Shown piece after piece: positions 25,720 through 35,737 of a stretch of DNA of 64,000 bases. The position numbers and the translations under genes were made by a program. Numbering within the stretch: position 1 is the first letter of the stretch; the number at the start of each line of letters is the position of its first letter. Below the pieces are notes generated by a model, which saw only the letters and a list, made by a program, of their open reading frames with translations, was not told the DNA's origin and did not search any database. The stretch lies in assembly GCA_963793625.1 (NCBI GenBank), contig CAWCAT010000037.1:310001-374000 (forward strand), given 5' to 3'. The DNA comes from G963668605 sp963793625. GTDB taxonomy: Bacteria; Acidobacteriota; Terriglobia; Bryobacterales; Bryobacteraceae.

Positions 25720-28668
25720 GCTATCTTGATTGACCTCAGTGGAATCGAGGCTTCCACGATCGTACCACTGCCCGGTTTGCTCTCCAGCCGGAGTTGTCCT
25801 CCGAAACGGCGCGCGCGCTCACGCATAACTGCCAGCCCGAAATGACCCGATGGAACTCCGATAAACTTCTTCGGTTCGAAGCCTTTGCCGTCATCCTGAA
25901 TGGAAGCTCTGAGCGTATCAGCGCTATAGTCCAGGCATACGTCAATGCGCCCCGGTTGTCCGTGGCGTAGCGCGTTTGCGGACGCCTCCTGACAGATGCG
26001 CAAGACATTTCGCTCCAGGTCTTCAGGCAAAACGACCGCTTCCCCATTGACCACAACGGCCCACTGAATACCGCGTTCCTGAAGTAATTCACGTAGCGCG
26101 CTCGATATCGCATCGGAGAGGCTTTCCGACTCCGGTTTGTCCTCGCGCAAATCCCAGATGACGCGGCGCGCCTCGCCTCGATAGTGATGCACCATCTTGC
26201 GCGCAATCTCAACCGTTTCCGCGGCGCGCTCCGGCATCTCTTTCAGGCGGGACAGCGTTTCATCCAACTGCCACGAAATCGCTGAGAAACCAGCCAGCAG
26301 CGTATCGTGCCATTCGTGCGCAATGCGGCTGCGTTCGGCGAGGACGGCGGCGTAGCGGCCCCGGATCACCAGTACACGCCATTGATAAAGCGCGACGCCC
26401 AGGGCTATGAATCCGGCAGCCAACAAAAAACGGAACCACACAGTTTGATAGAAGCGCGGCAGTTGGTTGATTTCTATCTCTGTTGCGGGTTCGCTCCACT
26501 GTCCGTTGGCATCGCGCGCCGAGACCTGAAAGCGATGCCGGCCGGGCGAGAGGCTTGCGTAACGTGCTGTTCGTTCCGAAACGCGTTCCACCCACTCCGG
26601 ATCGTAGCCTTCCATCTTGTAGCGGAAACGCAATTGTTCCGGAGAAGCGAAGCGCAACGCTGTAAACCGGATATCCAGGTCGTGCGTCCCTGGAGCGAGT
26701 TTGAGTTCCGGGGAAATCGATTTTCCACCCGCACTGATTTCTTCGATTAAAACCTTCAGCGGCGGCAGTGTGATACGCTTCTGACGGGCTGATGCGCACG
26801 AATCCCCGCACCGTCGGGAACCATAAATTTCCGTCCCTGGCCCGCCATCCAGAAGGTTGCGAGAGACCGTGAAACTCTATCGAGCGAAGTCCGTCATCCT
26901 TGTCGTAGAGAATTGGATCGAGCTTCGGGCGTCGGCGTGCGAGCACATCATCCACGTCAGCCAGCGTCAAGCGCAGAATCCCGCGCGCCGAACTGATCCA
27001 AAGCGAGCCCGCGGCATCCAGCAGTCGGTAAAGGGCGTGCCCTGGCAATCCTTGACGCTTATCGAAAACGTAGATGCCATCCTTGTCGGCCAGCGCCAGG
27101 CTTCCCGATTTTGTAGAGATCCAGATGCGCTGGCGTGAGTCTTCGGAGATCGAAGTGACTGCACCACCACCAAGCCCCTGCTCCGCTCCGAAGAATTCAA
27201 GCGCCGAGCCGCTGATGCGCGCGGCGCCCTTGGAAGTCCCGGCCCAGATTCGGCCTTGGCTATCTTCGAGCAATGCCGTGATCGTTTCCAGTGGGAAGTA
27301 CGCTTGTGCGGCCTCTCCTGAGGGATCGGCTTTAGGGAACCGCAACAGGCCTTGTCCAGCCGTGCCCAACCAAAGCGAGCCGCGGCGGTCGAAAACAAGC
27401 GCGGACACCGGCACGTGTGGAAAACCCTGGTCCGCCGAGTACGAGCGATACGATTTTCCGTCGAAGCGGTACAGGCCTTCCCAATTACCGATCCAGATGT
27501 TGCCCTGAAGATCGCTGGCCATGGCACGCACGGTGAAATCGAGCGTCGGGTTCGGCGTCGGCTGGCGCAGGAATTCGTTATCCTGCAGTCGGTACAGACC
27601 GCTGCGCCAGGTACCAAGCCAGACATTGCCGCGAGGATCCTCGCAAATAGCCGAAGCGAAGTTGCCGCCGAAACCTTCGGGAATGCCGAACGGGACAATG
27701 GCTGTATCTTTCCAGCGGCTGAGTCCACCGCTGCGCGTTCCAATCCAGAGATTACCCTCGCGGTCTTCAAACAGCGTCCTTATGAAATCGTCAGGAAGTC
27801 CGTCCTTCGAAGTCCAAAAGTCGACGCCGCGTGAGGTCATGCGATAAAGACCTTTGCCCCACGTGCCCACCCACAGCGTGCCGTGCCGGTCCTTCAGAAC
27901 GCGCGCGACTGGACCGGCGACACCAGGCACCGGCACGAGATTCGCTCCCTGCCCGGAGGTGCGCAATCGGAACAAACCGGTTGAGGTGCCGATCCAGAGT
28001 TCGCCGGAGTCGTCCGGCACCACGGAAAGAATTGCGCCGTGCGGTGGCCCGCTGCGCAGGACGGTTGTCATTGCGCCCTTCTGGAAGCGATGCAGGCCAT
28101 CGATCGTGACGATCCAGACAGTGCCGCTGCTATCCTGGGCGAATACGTTCCACGCATTGCTGGGTGCGCGCGGCAGTCCTTTAATCGGCTGCAGATTGCC
28201 TTGTGAGCTGTGCAAAATGGCCGAGCCCGTACCCAGCCACAAGGCACCGCTGCCGTCTTCCATGAATCCTTGCACTGCCTGACGGTCGATTGGAAAATGA
28301 GTGACCTGGTTCTTGTTCCAGAGATAGACGCCGTTGTCCTGGGTGCCGAACCAGTAGCCGCCTTTGCGCGCAGCCAGGATTGCGGTAACCCAGCGCGAGG
28401 ATAAATCGGTGCCGGGGCCGAGGTCGAAAGGCGTAAACCTTAGGCCATCAAAGCGCGCGAGACCTTCCGTTGTGGCCACGAGCAGGTAGCCGTCCGGAGC
28501 CTCAAGAATTACGTTTACCGAATTCTGCGGCAGGCCATCTTCAATCTGCCAGTGACGCTTGTGGTATTGCGAGATGAGCCTGTCGGGATTGAGCGCGAGA
28601 CAACAAGACAAGCCGCCGCAACATAGCAGTAACCATCGCGCGAGCATCAGTGCTGGGCGTAGCGCCAT
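25716..28668 (-). CDS. hybrid-type sensor histidine kinase with two-propeller sensor (Reg_prop, Y_Y_Y, HisKA_3), one frameshift as read
   Basis: After a signal peptide the periplasmic part is built of about a dozen Reg_prop blades of the form GLARFDGLRF or WVGTWGKGLYRMTSRGV, then a Y_Y_Y domain (FRYKMEGYDPEWVE). One transmembrane helix follows (FRFLLAAGFIALGVALYQW). The kinase core has the HisKA_3 phosphoacceptor in RIAHEWHDTLLAGFSA and an ATPase domain with EASANALRHG and DDGKGFE. The frame breaks near 26768, where one extra base separates SEAYHT from PPLKVLIEEISAGG. The architecture mirrors the glycan sensors of Bacteroidetes, but the receiver and DNA-binding parts are in a separate gene. 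It diverges from the Ser/Thr kinase. Confidence 0.85.
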
Positions 28669-28747
28669 CTAAACGAAAAGTGTACAGCAACGCGGGCGTG
28701 GTGTTCCGGTAAATGCCGTGCCATTATAACCAGAACAGCGGGATTCA

Positions 28748-31435
28748 ATGACAAAGTGCGGAAAATGCGGCTTTGATAATCCGGACAGCGGCCGTTTCTG
28801 TTCTTCTTGCGGTGCCTTAGTTGTCGCGGACTCCACTGCGACCCGCACGGTGGCGCTTAACGCTCCGTCCAGGCAGCATACAGCCAGAACCACGACGAAC
28901 TTTCCCAGTGCCAGCCGCTTCGCACCCGGTACGATTCTGGCCGAACGTTACCGAATCGTCGCGCTGCTCGGCAAAGGCGGCATGGGAGAAGTCTATCGCG
29001 CGGACGATCTGACCTTGGGCCAGCAGGTCGCTCTGAAGTTTCTCCCCGAATCGCTCGCTAGCAACCCCGGAGCCGTAACCCGCTTCCGCAATGAGGTGCG
29101 CATAGCGCGGCAGGTGTCGCACGTGAACGTGTGCCGCGTTTACGACCTGAGCGAAACCGATGGTCATCTGTTTTTGTCCATGGAATACGTCAACGGCGAA
29201 GACCTTGGTTCGCTGCTGCGCCGAATCGGTCGTCTGCCGGCTGACAAGGCGCTCGAGATCGCGCGCAAGCTGTGCGCAGGATTGGCCGCAGCGCATGAAA
29301 AGGGAGTACTGCATCGCGATTTAAAACCCAGCAACGTCATGCTGGATGGGCGCGGCCAGGTACTGCTGACAGATTTCGGAATCGCTGGCCTCTCGGGTGA
29401 AATCGAAGGCGCGGAGGTCGGCAACGGCACTCCCGCGTATATGGCTCCGGAGCAGCTTTCCGGCGAAGACGTTAGCGTGCGCAGTGACATCTATTCGCTG
29501 GGCCTGGTGCTGTATGAGATCTTCACCGGCAAGCCGCCGTTCGAATCCGCCACCTTGGCCGGGTTGATGCAGGCCCGCCGCGAGAGTGTGCCAGTGAACC
29601 CATCCACTCTCGTGCGAGATCTGGATCCAGTGGTCGAGCGCGTGATACTGCGCTGTCTGCAGCCCAAGCCCGCCAACCGTCCTGGTTCTGTACTGGCCGT
29701 CGCCGCGGCTCTACCGGGTGGCGATCCACTCGCCGCAGCGCTTGCTGCAGGTGAGACGCCTTCCCCTGAAATGGTCGCCGCCGCCGGTGAAGGAACAGGA
29801 CTTGCTCCCCGCGTGGCCATTCCGCTGTTTCTGGCTGTCCTGGCGGGAATCGCGCTCAGTTTTGCGTTGATGATTCGTACCAGCGCACTGGATCAGATGC
29901 GACCGGAGTACTCGCCGGACGTGCTGGCCCAGAAGGCGCGCGACATGGTCCAGCGACTCGGTTACACGCGCCGGCCATTCGACGACGCCTATGGCTTTTT
30001 CTGGGATTATCCACTAATCGGTCACATTGAGAAAACGGACAAGCCACTTCCGCGTTGGAAGGAAATCCTGCAGCAGCGGCCGTCGCTGTTGCGCTTCTGG
30101 TATCGCGAAAGCGAGTATCCGCTGACAGCAGGCGAGTTTCACGACGACATTCTGACTCCTGGCGTGGTCTTCCTGTCAGATCCCGCTCCGATCCTGTCCG
30201 GTATGATCGAACTCACACTCGATCCGCAGGGACGGCTGATTCACTTCGAGGCCATTCCGGCGCAGGTGCAGGAGCCCGTGAAAGCGCCCACGCAGGTCGA
30301 TTGGAATGTGCTTTTTTCGGCCGCCGGCCTGGACTCCACGCAGTTTCAACCTGCCGAACCGCTTTGGACATGGCTCGCCACTTCCGACGTGCGCACCGCG
30401 TGGACGGGCAAGTGGCCGGACAGCAGCCGTCCACTGCGTGTCGAGGCCGCTGCACTTCGCGGAAGGCCAGTTGCATTCTCGTTGATAGGACCCTGGACTA
30501 AGCCCGGGCGCATGCCGCCTCAGGAATCGCCAACGCAGGGGCAGGGCACGGTCATCATTCTTGGGACAATCCTGTTGGTGGTCTGTTTCGGTTCTACCCT
30601 ACTGGCGCGCCGAAATCTCGCACGCGGAGATCGGCGGGGCGCAATCCGTCTCGCTGTGTGTGTGTTCTGCGTGCAGATGGCGCTCTGGATTTGCCGCGTG
30701 CACATTGTGGGCTCGATCGGGATGTTCGCAATGTTTGTGCTCGCGCTCTGCACTTCTGTGTTTTACGGAGTGGTGATCTGGACGGTTTACGTCGCTCTGG
30801 AGCCCTATGTAAGACGCCATTGGCCCCATACGATCATTTCCTGGACCAGTATTTTGTCTGGCAACTTGCGCGATTCCATCGTAGGCCGCGACATTCTGAT
30901 TGGCGCGGCGGTCGGCACTACCTGGAAGCTGGTCAACGTGCTCTCCGAATTATGGTTTCCCAGTACCGGAACGCCTTCGTTCGCATCAACAGACGCACTG
31001 CTGGGAGGCAGAAGCACGCTGACTGCTGCGCTGCTGCCCGTGCCGCACGCGATTCGCGAAACACTCTTCTTTTTCTTCCTTGTATTCCTGCTCCGCGTAC
31101 TGCTGCGGAAGCAATGGCTGGCCGGCGCCGGCTTCGTACTGATCTTTGCCGGTATGGACGTGCTCGGCAGCAGCCGTCCCTGGGTGGATGGCCCGGGCGC
31201 AGTGCTGGTGTTCAGTCTGGCGGCATTGGTAATTCTGCGCTGGGGCCTGCTGGCGATTGCAACGGGCATTCTCGTGAACGGGTTGCTGTATAACATCCCT
31301 TACTCCACGCATGCTTCCGCCTGGTATTTCGGGAGTACGATTTTCATGCTGGGAATCGTGATTGCTCTCGTCACATGGGCCTTCACAGCTTCCATCGCCG
31401 GACGGCGGATTTGGAAGCAGGACCTGTTCAGCTGA
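28748..31435 (+). CDS. Ser/Thr protein kinase with zinc ribbon and multi-pass membrane C-terminus
   Basis: This is an 895-residue protein. Residues 1-25 form a zinc ribbon (CGKCGFDN and CSSCGAL). Residues about 65-330 are a Hanks-type kinase: LLGKGGMGEVYRA glycine loop, ALKFLP Lys, VLHRDLKPSNVML catalytic loop, TDFGIAGL and MAPEQLSGEDVSVRSD. One membrane helix follows, then an extracytoplasmic region (about 385-580). The C-terminal third has six or more hydrophobic helices including AIRETLFFFFLVFLLRVLL, where an Arg-Glu pair recalls CPBP-type membrane proteases. That last point is weak. It may couple an envelope signal to phosphorylation. It diverges from the sensor kinase across 79 bases. 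Confidence 0.85.
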   Translation: MTKCGKCGFDNPDSGRFCSSCGALVVADSTATRTVALNAPSRQHTARTTTNFPSASRFAPGTILAERYRIVALLGKGGMGEVYRADDLTLGQQVALKFLPESLASNPGAVTRFRNEVRIARQVSHVNVCRVYDLSETDGHLFLSMEYVNGEDLGSLLRRIGRLPADKALEIARKLCAGLAAAHEKGVLHRDLKPSNVMLDGRGQVLLTDFGIAGLSGEIEGAEVGNGTPAYMAPEQLSGEDVSVRSDIYSLGLVLYEIFTGKPPFESATLAGLMQARRESVPVNPSTLVRDLDPVVERVILRCLQPKPANRPGSVLAVAAALPGGDPLAAALAAGETPSPEMVAAAGEGTGLAPRVAIPLFLAVLAGIALSFALMIRTSALDQMRPEYSPDVLAQKARDMVQRLGYTRRPFDDAYGFFWDYPLIGHIEKTDKPLPRWKEILQQRPSLLRFWYRESEYPLTAGEFHDDILTPGVVFLSDPAPILSGMIELTLDPQGRLIHFEAIPAQVQEPVKAPTQVDWNVLFSAAGLDSTQFQPAEPLWTWLATSDVRTAWTGKWPDSSRPLRVEAAALRGRPVAFSLIGPWTKPGRMPPQESPTQGQGTVIILGTILLVVCFGSTLLARRNLARGDRRGAIRLAVCVFCVQMALWICRVHIVGSIGMFAMFVLALCTSVFYGVVIWTVYVALEPYVRRHWPHTIISWTSILSGNLRDSIVGRDILIGAAVGTTWKLVNVLSELWFPSTGTPSFASTDALLGGRSTLTAALLPVPHAIRETLFFFFLVFLLRVLLRKQWLAGAGFVLIFAGMDVLGSSRPWVDGPGAVLVFSLAALVILRWGLLAIATGILVNGLLYNIPYSTHASAWYFGSTIFMLGIVIALVTWAFTASIAGRRIWKQDLFS

Positions 31436-31487
31436 AGAAATTCGGATCTTGGAGTACAGTTAAAAGGATAAGGAGATCCGAATCCGA

Positions 31488-32063
31488 ATGGAAGCTTCCC
31501 AAGGCACTGCTCCGGCATCCAAGCCATCTACTACCCTGGAAAACCTGCAAACCGCATTCAATGGTGAAAGCAACGCACACGCTTGCTACCTGGCATTCGC
31601 AGCTAAGGCCGACGAGGAAGGTTATGGCCCTGTGGCCAGCCTGTTTCGCGCGGCGGCCCGCGCTGAAGAGATCCACGCGGGAAATCACGCCGCTGTTATC
31701 AAGCAACTCGGCGCAATCCCTCAGGCGAAAATCGAAACTCCCGATGTGAAATCCACGCGCGAGAATCTGAAGGCGGCGATCCGCGGCGAGACCTATGAAC
31801 GCGACGATATGTACCCGGCGTTCATCGCGCAGGCACGCATCGATGACGAAGCGTCCGCGCTCAACACTTTTCAACTCGCCCAGGAAGTGGAGGGCGAACA
31901 CGCGCGGTTGTACACCGGGGCTTTGGTCGCACTCGAATCTCTTAAGGGCGCGGGCGTCACTTACTATGTGTGTCCAGTTTGCGGATTTACCGCGCTGAAG
32001 TTAGCCTTCGATATGTGCCCGGTTTGCGCAGCGCCGGCGGAAGAGTACGAAGAAGTCAGCTAG
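31488..32063 (+). CDS. rubrerythrin-family protein
   Basis: This 191-residue protein combines a four-helix diiron domain with a C-terminal rubredoxin-like zinc/iron ribbon. The diiron ligands are in FNGESNAHACYLAFA, ARAEEIHAGNHA, IRGETYERDDMYP and AQEVEGEHARLY, and the ribbon has CPVCGF and CPVCAAP. Rubrerythrins reduce hydrogen peroxide in the cytoplasm. An N-terminal Ser/Pro-rich extension of about 15 residues is unremarkable. An AAGGAG-type ribosome site lies upstream at about 31466-31472. Confidence 0.92.
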   Translation: MEASQGTAPASKPSTTLENLQTAFNGESNAHACYLAFAAKADEEGYGPVASLFRAAARAEEIHAGNHAAVIKQLGAIPQAKIETPDVKSTRENLKAAIRGETYERDDMYPAFIAQARIDDEASALNTFQLAQEVEGEHARLYTGALVALESLKGAGVTYYVCPVCGFTALKLAFDMCPVCAAPAEEYEEVS

Positions 32064-32096
32064 TCTGGTGTACGCTGTGAAGACAGAGTACAGCTG

Positions 32097-32870
32097 ATGC
32101 ATGCTATCGATTTGCCGCATGCGGCGCTTGCTTGTGGCGCCGCATTCATTGCCGGCGCAATCAATTCGGTTGCAGGCGGGGGCACGCTTGTTTCGTTCCC
32201 TGCGCTGATCTGGCTTGGACTGCCCTCTGTCACGGCGAACGCCACCAACACTGTGGCGATCTGGCCGGGTTCGCTCGGCGGCATGTGGGGCTACAGGCGC
32301 GAAATGAGCAACACTCAACCCCGCATGCTCGCGCTCGTCGCGCCGAGTCTGGTCGGAGGCGTTGCCGGCGCACTGCTGCTGCGCTGGACACCGCCCGCAT
32401 TCTTCGATGAGCTTGTTCCTTTTTTGATTCTGTTTGCCACGCTGCTGTTCATGGTTCAGGAGCCGATTCAGCGGAAACTCAAGACTTCACACCCCGAAGC
32501 ACACAAATCTACGCGCTGGTTGGTCGGAGCGATGCTGTTCCAGTTACTTGTGGCGCTCTATGGTGGCTATTTCGGAGCGGGCATCGGTATCTTGATGCTG
32601 GCGGCCCTGAGCATCATGGGGCTTACCGACATTCACGAAATGAACGGGCTTAAGAGCTTTTTCGCAGTCTGCATCAACGGCGTGGCCGCGCTCTACTTTA
32701 TGTGGGCGCACATGGTGCACTGGCCCTACGCCATCATCATGGCGGTGGGTGCAGTGGTCGGCGGTGTCGGGGGAGCGGGCGTCGCACGCCGGATTGGCCG
32801 CACTGCCGTACGCCGAATCGTAATCGCAATCGGCTTCGGCATGGCGCTCTCGCTGTTTATCAAGAAGTAG
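32097..32870 (+). CDS. TauE/SafE-family sulfite/anion exporter
   Basis: This 257-residue integral membrane protein has about eight helices in two repeated halves. Landmarks are AGAINSVAGGGTLVSFPALI and GGYFGAGIGILMLAALS, the paired glycine-rich motifs of TauE/SafE (PF01925). The family exports sulfite, sulfoacetate or related anions. Release of sulfate esters by the sulfatase is not directly linked to it. Its 3' end overlaps recQ by 11 bases in convergent orientation. Confidence 0.9.
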   Translation: MHAIDLPHAALACGAAFIAGAINSVAGGGTLVSFPALIWLGLPSVTANATNTVAIWPGSLGGMWGYRREMSNTQPRMLALVAPSLVGGVAGALLLRWTPPAFFDELVPFLILFATLLFMVQEPIQRKLKTSHPEAHKSTRWLVGAMLFQLLVALYGGYFGAGIGILMLAALSIMGLTDIHEMNGLKSFFAVCINGVAALYFMWAHMVHWPYAIIMAVGAVVGGVGGAGVARRIGRTAVRRIVIAIGFGMALSLFIKK

Positions 32871-34323
32871 CTCTCTCAGCCCGACGCTCGCAGTTATCAC
32901 ACTGGTTGCATGGACCCTCGAACTGGTCGCCGAAATAGCGCAGCAGAAATTCCCGGCGACAAGTCGAAAGGTCGGCGTAGGCCTGCATCTGCAACAATCT
33001 ATTGCGCTCCTGCTGCTTGTGTCGATCCTGCTCGTTTGCGGCCTCCTGCACGGCCTCAAACGCATTGCGTTCCTCGCTGAGTTGCACGTCGCCGGTTGGC
33101 AACTTCTCGACAGCATTCACGTCTTCCAAGCGCTTCAGTGCGGTTGTTAATTTGCGTCTGGAAAGATTTGCCTGTTCAGCTAGTTCCTCTTGAGAGACCG
33201 GTCCATCCTGCTGCGCAATGGCATTCACGACGCGCTCGATTTTATCGGCTTCCAGCTTGCCCGCGCCAGCCTGGAATTTTCGCAATCCGATGTTTTCAGG
33301 ACGGTAGAACAGGATGGCTTCGGCCGGTTCTCCATCGCGTCCGCCGCGCCCGATTTCCTGATAGTAGGCGTCCAGCGAGTCGCTGACATCGAAGTGGTAT
33401 ACGAAGCGCACGTCGGGTTTGTTGACCCCCATCCCGAAGGCATTTGTGGCGACGATCACCTCGACATCGTTGGCCATAAATCGTTCCTGAATCTGCTCGC
33501 GGTCCTTCGCTTTCAACCCGGCGTGATAGAACAGGGCCCGAACTCCCTGATCATTGAGGGCGCGCACAATCTGTTCGGCGTTGCGGCGCGTCCCCACGTA
33601 AACGATGCCGGGTCTGTCCGCCCAGTTCACGCGGCGCACCAGGGCCTCAAGTTTTTCCGCTTCCGTCGGAAACTGATCGACACGCAGGAAGATGTTTGGC
33701 CGATCAAACCCATGAACAAACAATTTTGCATTGCGCATCCCCAGGCGTGTAACGATTTCCTCCCGAACTTCCGGCCCGGCGGTCGCGGTCATGGCCAGTA
33801 CCGGCGGATGTCCGAGTTCTTCGATCACGCGTCCGAGGTCGAGGTAGTCTGGCCGGAAGTCGTGTCCCCACTCGCTGATGCAGTGGGCCTCGTCGACAAC
33901 GAAAAGCGAGATCTCTGCTGCGCGCAATTGCTCGACTGTTTCCGGCTTGCGAAGCTGCTCGGGCGCGAGGAAGATATATTCGAGGTCTCCTTCGGTGAGC
34001 CTCTCAAAGACCTCGCGATTTTCTGATACGTTCTGCGTGGAATTGACCACCGCGGCTTCAGCGGCATCCTGTTCATTGATCGAATCTACCTGATCTTTTT
34101 GAAGCGCAATCAGAGGCGAGACGACCACGGTGGAACCCGATAACATAAGCCCGGCGATCTGGTAGATTGCCGATTTTCCAGACCTCGTTGGCCGCACGAC
34201 CAGAGTATCGTGGCCCTCCAGGATGGACCGTACGGCCTCTTCCTGTCCGGGCCATAGATTCTCCAGGTCTAATGTTTCCCTGGCAGTCTTCTCAATTGCT
34301 GCAGTTTTTGTTTTTTTCGGCAT
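32860..34323 (-). CDS. recQ: RecQ-type ATP-dependent DNA helicase (short form)
   Basis: This is a 487-residue superfamily 2 helicase. Motif I is RPTRSGKSAIYQ, with Arg-Ser where most RecQ have Gly-Gly. Motif II is VVDEAHCISEWGHDFRPDY, TATAGPEV is motif III, and GRGGRDGEPAEA is motif VI. The RecQ zinc site is at the C-terminus (CRREFLLRYFGDQF, then CNQCDNC). A short winged-helix-like region precedes the zinc site, unlike the usual order, and no HRDC domain is present. It would unwind DNA during recombination repair. Confidence 0.85.
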   Translation of the reverse strand: MPKKTKTAAIEKTARETLDLENLWPGQEEAVRSILEGHDTLVVRPTRSGKSAIYQIAGLMLSGSTVVVSPLIALQKDQVDSINEQDAAEAAVVNSTQNVSENREVFERLTEGDLEYIFLAPEQLRKPETVEQLRAAEISLFVVDEAHCISEWGHDFRPDYLDLGRVIEELGHPPVLAMTATAGPEVREEIVTRLGMRNAKLFVHGFDRPNIFLRVDQFPTEAEKLEALVRRVNWADRPGIVYVGTRRNAEQIVRALNDQGVRALFYHAGLKAKDREQIQERFMANDVEVIVATNAFGMGVNKPDVRFVYHFDVSDSLDAYYQEIGRGGRDGEPAEAILFYRPENIGLRKFQAGAGKLEADKIERVVNAIAQQDGPVSQEELAEQANLSRRKLTTALKRLEDVNAVEKLPTGDVQLSEERNAFEAVQEAANEQDRHKQQERNRLLQMQAYADLSTCRREFLLRYFGDQFEGPCNQCDNCERRAERATS

Positions 34324-34363
34324 GGGTGCTCGTATAACCCATGCAGGTTGTCTGCCAACACCG

Positions 34364-35665
34364 CTAGCGGGCGCGGTCGTTGCGGAACACCACGCCCTCT
34401 TTCATTACGAAAAGGACTTTGCCTGTGACTCCGATGTCCTGCGTCGGATCGCCCGGCACGGCAATCACATCCGCCAGCTTTCCAGGTTCAATGCTGCCCA
34501 GCCGGTCAGAGAGTCCAAGCAACTCCGCATCGACGGATGTTGCGGTCTTGAGTGCCGCCACCGGAGTCATGCCTGCACGCACCAACAATCCAAACTCTTC
34601 CGCATTGCGTCCGTGGGCGAAAACTCCTGCGTCTGTGCCGAAAGCGATGCGCACGCCCTTTTGCACTGCATTGCGAAATGTTGCCGTGACCTCTCCGTTA
34701 GCCTTGCGTGCCTTGGCGACATTGCGCGGATCCATGACTGCGCCTTTCTCCAGCGCCTGAATGATCGAGTCACCGGCCAACAGGGTCGGAACATAGAACG
34801 TGCCGCGCTCGCGCATTAAATTGAGCGTTTCGTCTTTCAGAAACGAGCCATGCTCGATGGAATCGATGCCAGCCAGCACCGCACGCCGCGCGCCTTCATT
34901 TCCATGCGCATGTGCTGCAGCCTTGCGCCCTTTCGCGTGGGCCTCGTCGGCGATTGCGTTTAGCTCCGCCTGCGTGAGCTGTGGCGAATCCACATCATTG
35001 TTCAGGGACAGTACGCCACCAGTCGCACAAGTCTTGATGACATCGGCACCATACTTAACGTTGAAACGCACTGCACCGCGAAATTCATCGGCATTGTTTG
35101 CTATTCCGCTTTTCCAATCCGGCTCTGCAACGTAACCGGCGCGCAGGCCATTTGTCGGATCGCAATGTCCGCCCGTGCTGCTAAGCGATTTCACCGCGAC
35201 CAGCATGCGCGGACCAGGAAGCAAGCCGCGCTGGATTGCATTGCGCAGCCCCACATCGATGAAGTCCATCGACCCGAGATCACGGACTGTGGTGAAGCCG
35301 GCCATCAGGGTGTTGCGCGCGTTGAGGCTCGCTTCGATCGTCCGCTCCGCAGTGGTACGGGCGAGCCCATCGAGGCGGCCCTGTGCCGAAAACACTGACG
35401 GAGTGTACGTGAGATGTGTGTGCGCATCCATGAAACCGGGCAGCAGCGTGGCATTGCCGAGATCGATCACCCGCGCATCAGTTGGGATCTCGCTGGCCGG
35501 CCCCACACGCTGGATCTTACCGGCCGCAATCACCAGCAACCCCGGAGACACTACCCGATCGGCTTTCCCGTCAAACAGGCGCGCAGCTTTCAGAACGATG
35601 GGCCGCTCGGTTTGCGCCGATAAGGAAAAGGCACAGAGCAGCAATGCTACCGCAATGTTTCGCAT
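34364..35665 (-). CDS. exported amidohydrolase (imidazolonepropionase/prolidase-like)
   Basis: This 433-residue protein has a signal peptide (NIAVALLLCAFSLSAQ). Metal ligands appear in order: GFMDAHTHLTY, the carbamylated-Lys candidate in DVIKTCATGGV, His in AHAHGNEGA, SIEHGSF, and Asp in AFGTDAGVFAHG. This set marks PF01979 enzymes of the Xaa-Pro dipeptidase/imidazolonepropionase-like group found outside the cytoplasm. It is a single gene with 72 bases to the divergent DUF1080 gene. The natural substrate is uncertain. Confidence 0.85.
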   Translation of the reverse strand: MRNIAVALLLCAFSLSAQTERPIVLKAARLFDGKADRVVSPGLLVIAAGKIQRVGPASEIPTDARVIDLGNATLLPGFMDAHTHLTYTPSVFSAQGRLDGLARTTAERTIEASLNARNTLMAGFTTVRDLGSMDFIDVGLRNAIQRGLLPGPRMLVAVKSLSSTGGHCDPTNGLRAGYVAEPDWKSGIANNADEFRGAVRFNVKYGADVIKTCATGGVLSLNNDVDSPQLTQAELNAIADEAHAKGRKAAAHAHGNEGARRAVLAGIDSIEHGSFLKDETLNLMRERGTFYVPTLLAGDSIIQALEKGAVMDPRNVAKARKANGEVTATFRNAVQKGVRIAFGTDAGVFAHGRNAEEFGLLVRAGMTPVAALKTATSVDAELLGLSDRLGSIEPGKLADVIAVPGDPTQDIGVTGKVLFVMKEGVVFRNDRAR

Positions 35666-35737
35666 GATTCTGGAATGATAGCGCGAGCCGGGTTCACAGG
35701 GCGATCAAATAACCGAACTCTGCTATACTTCTTCGCC

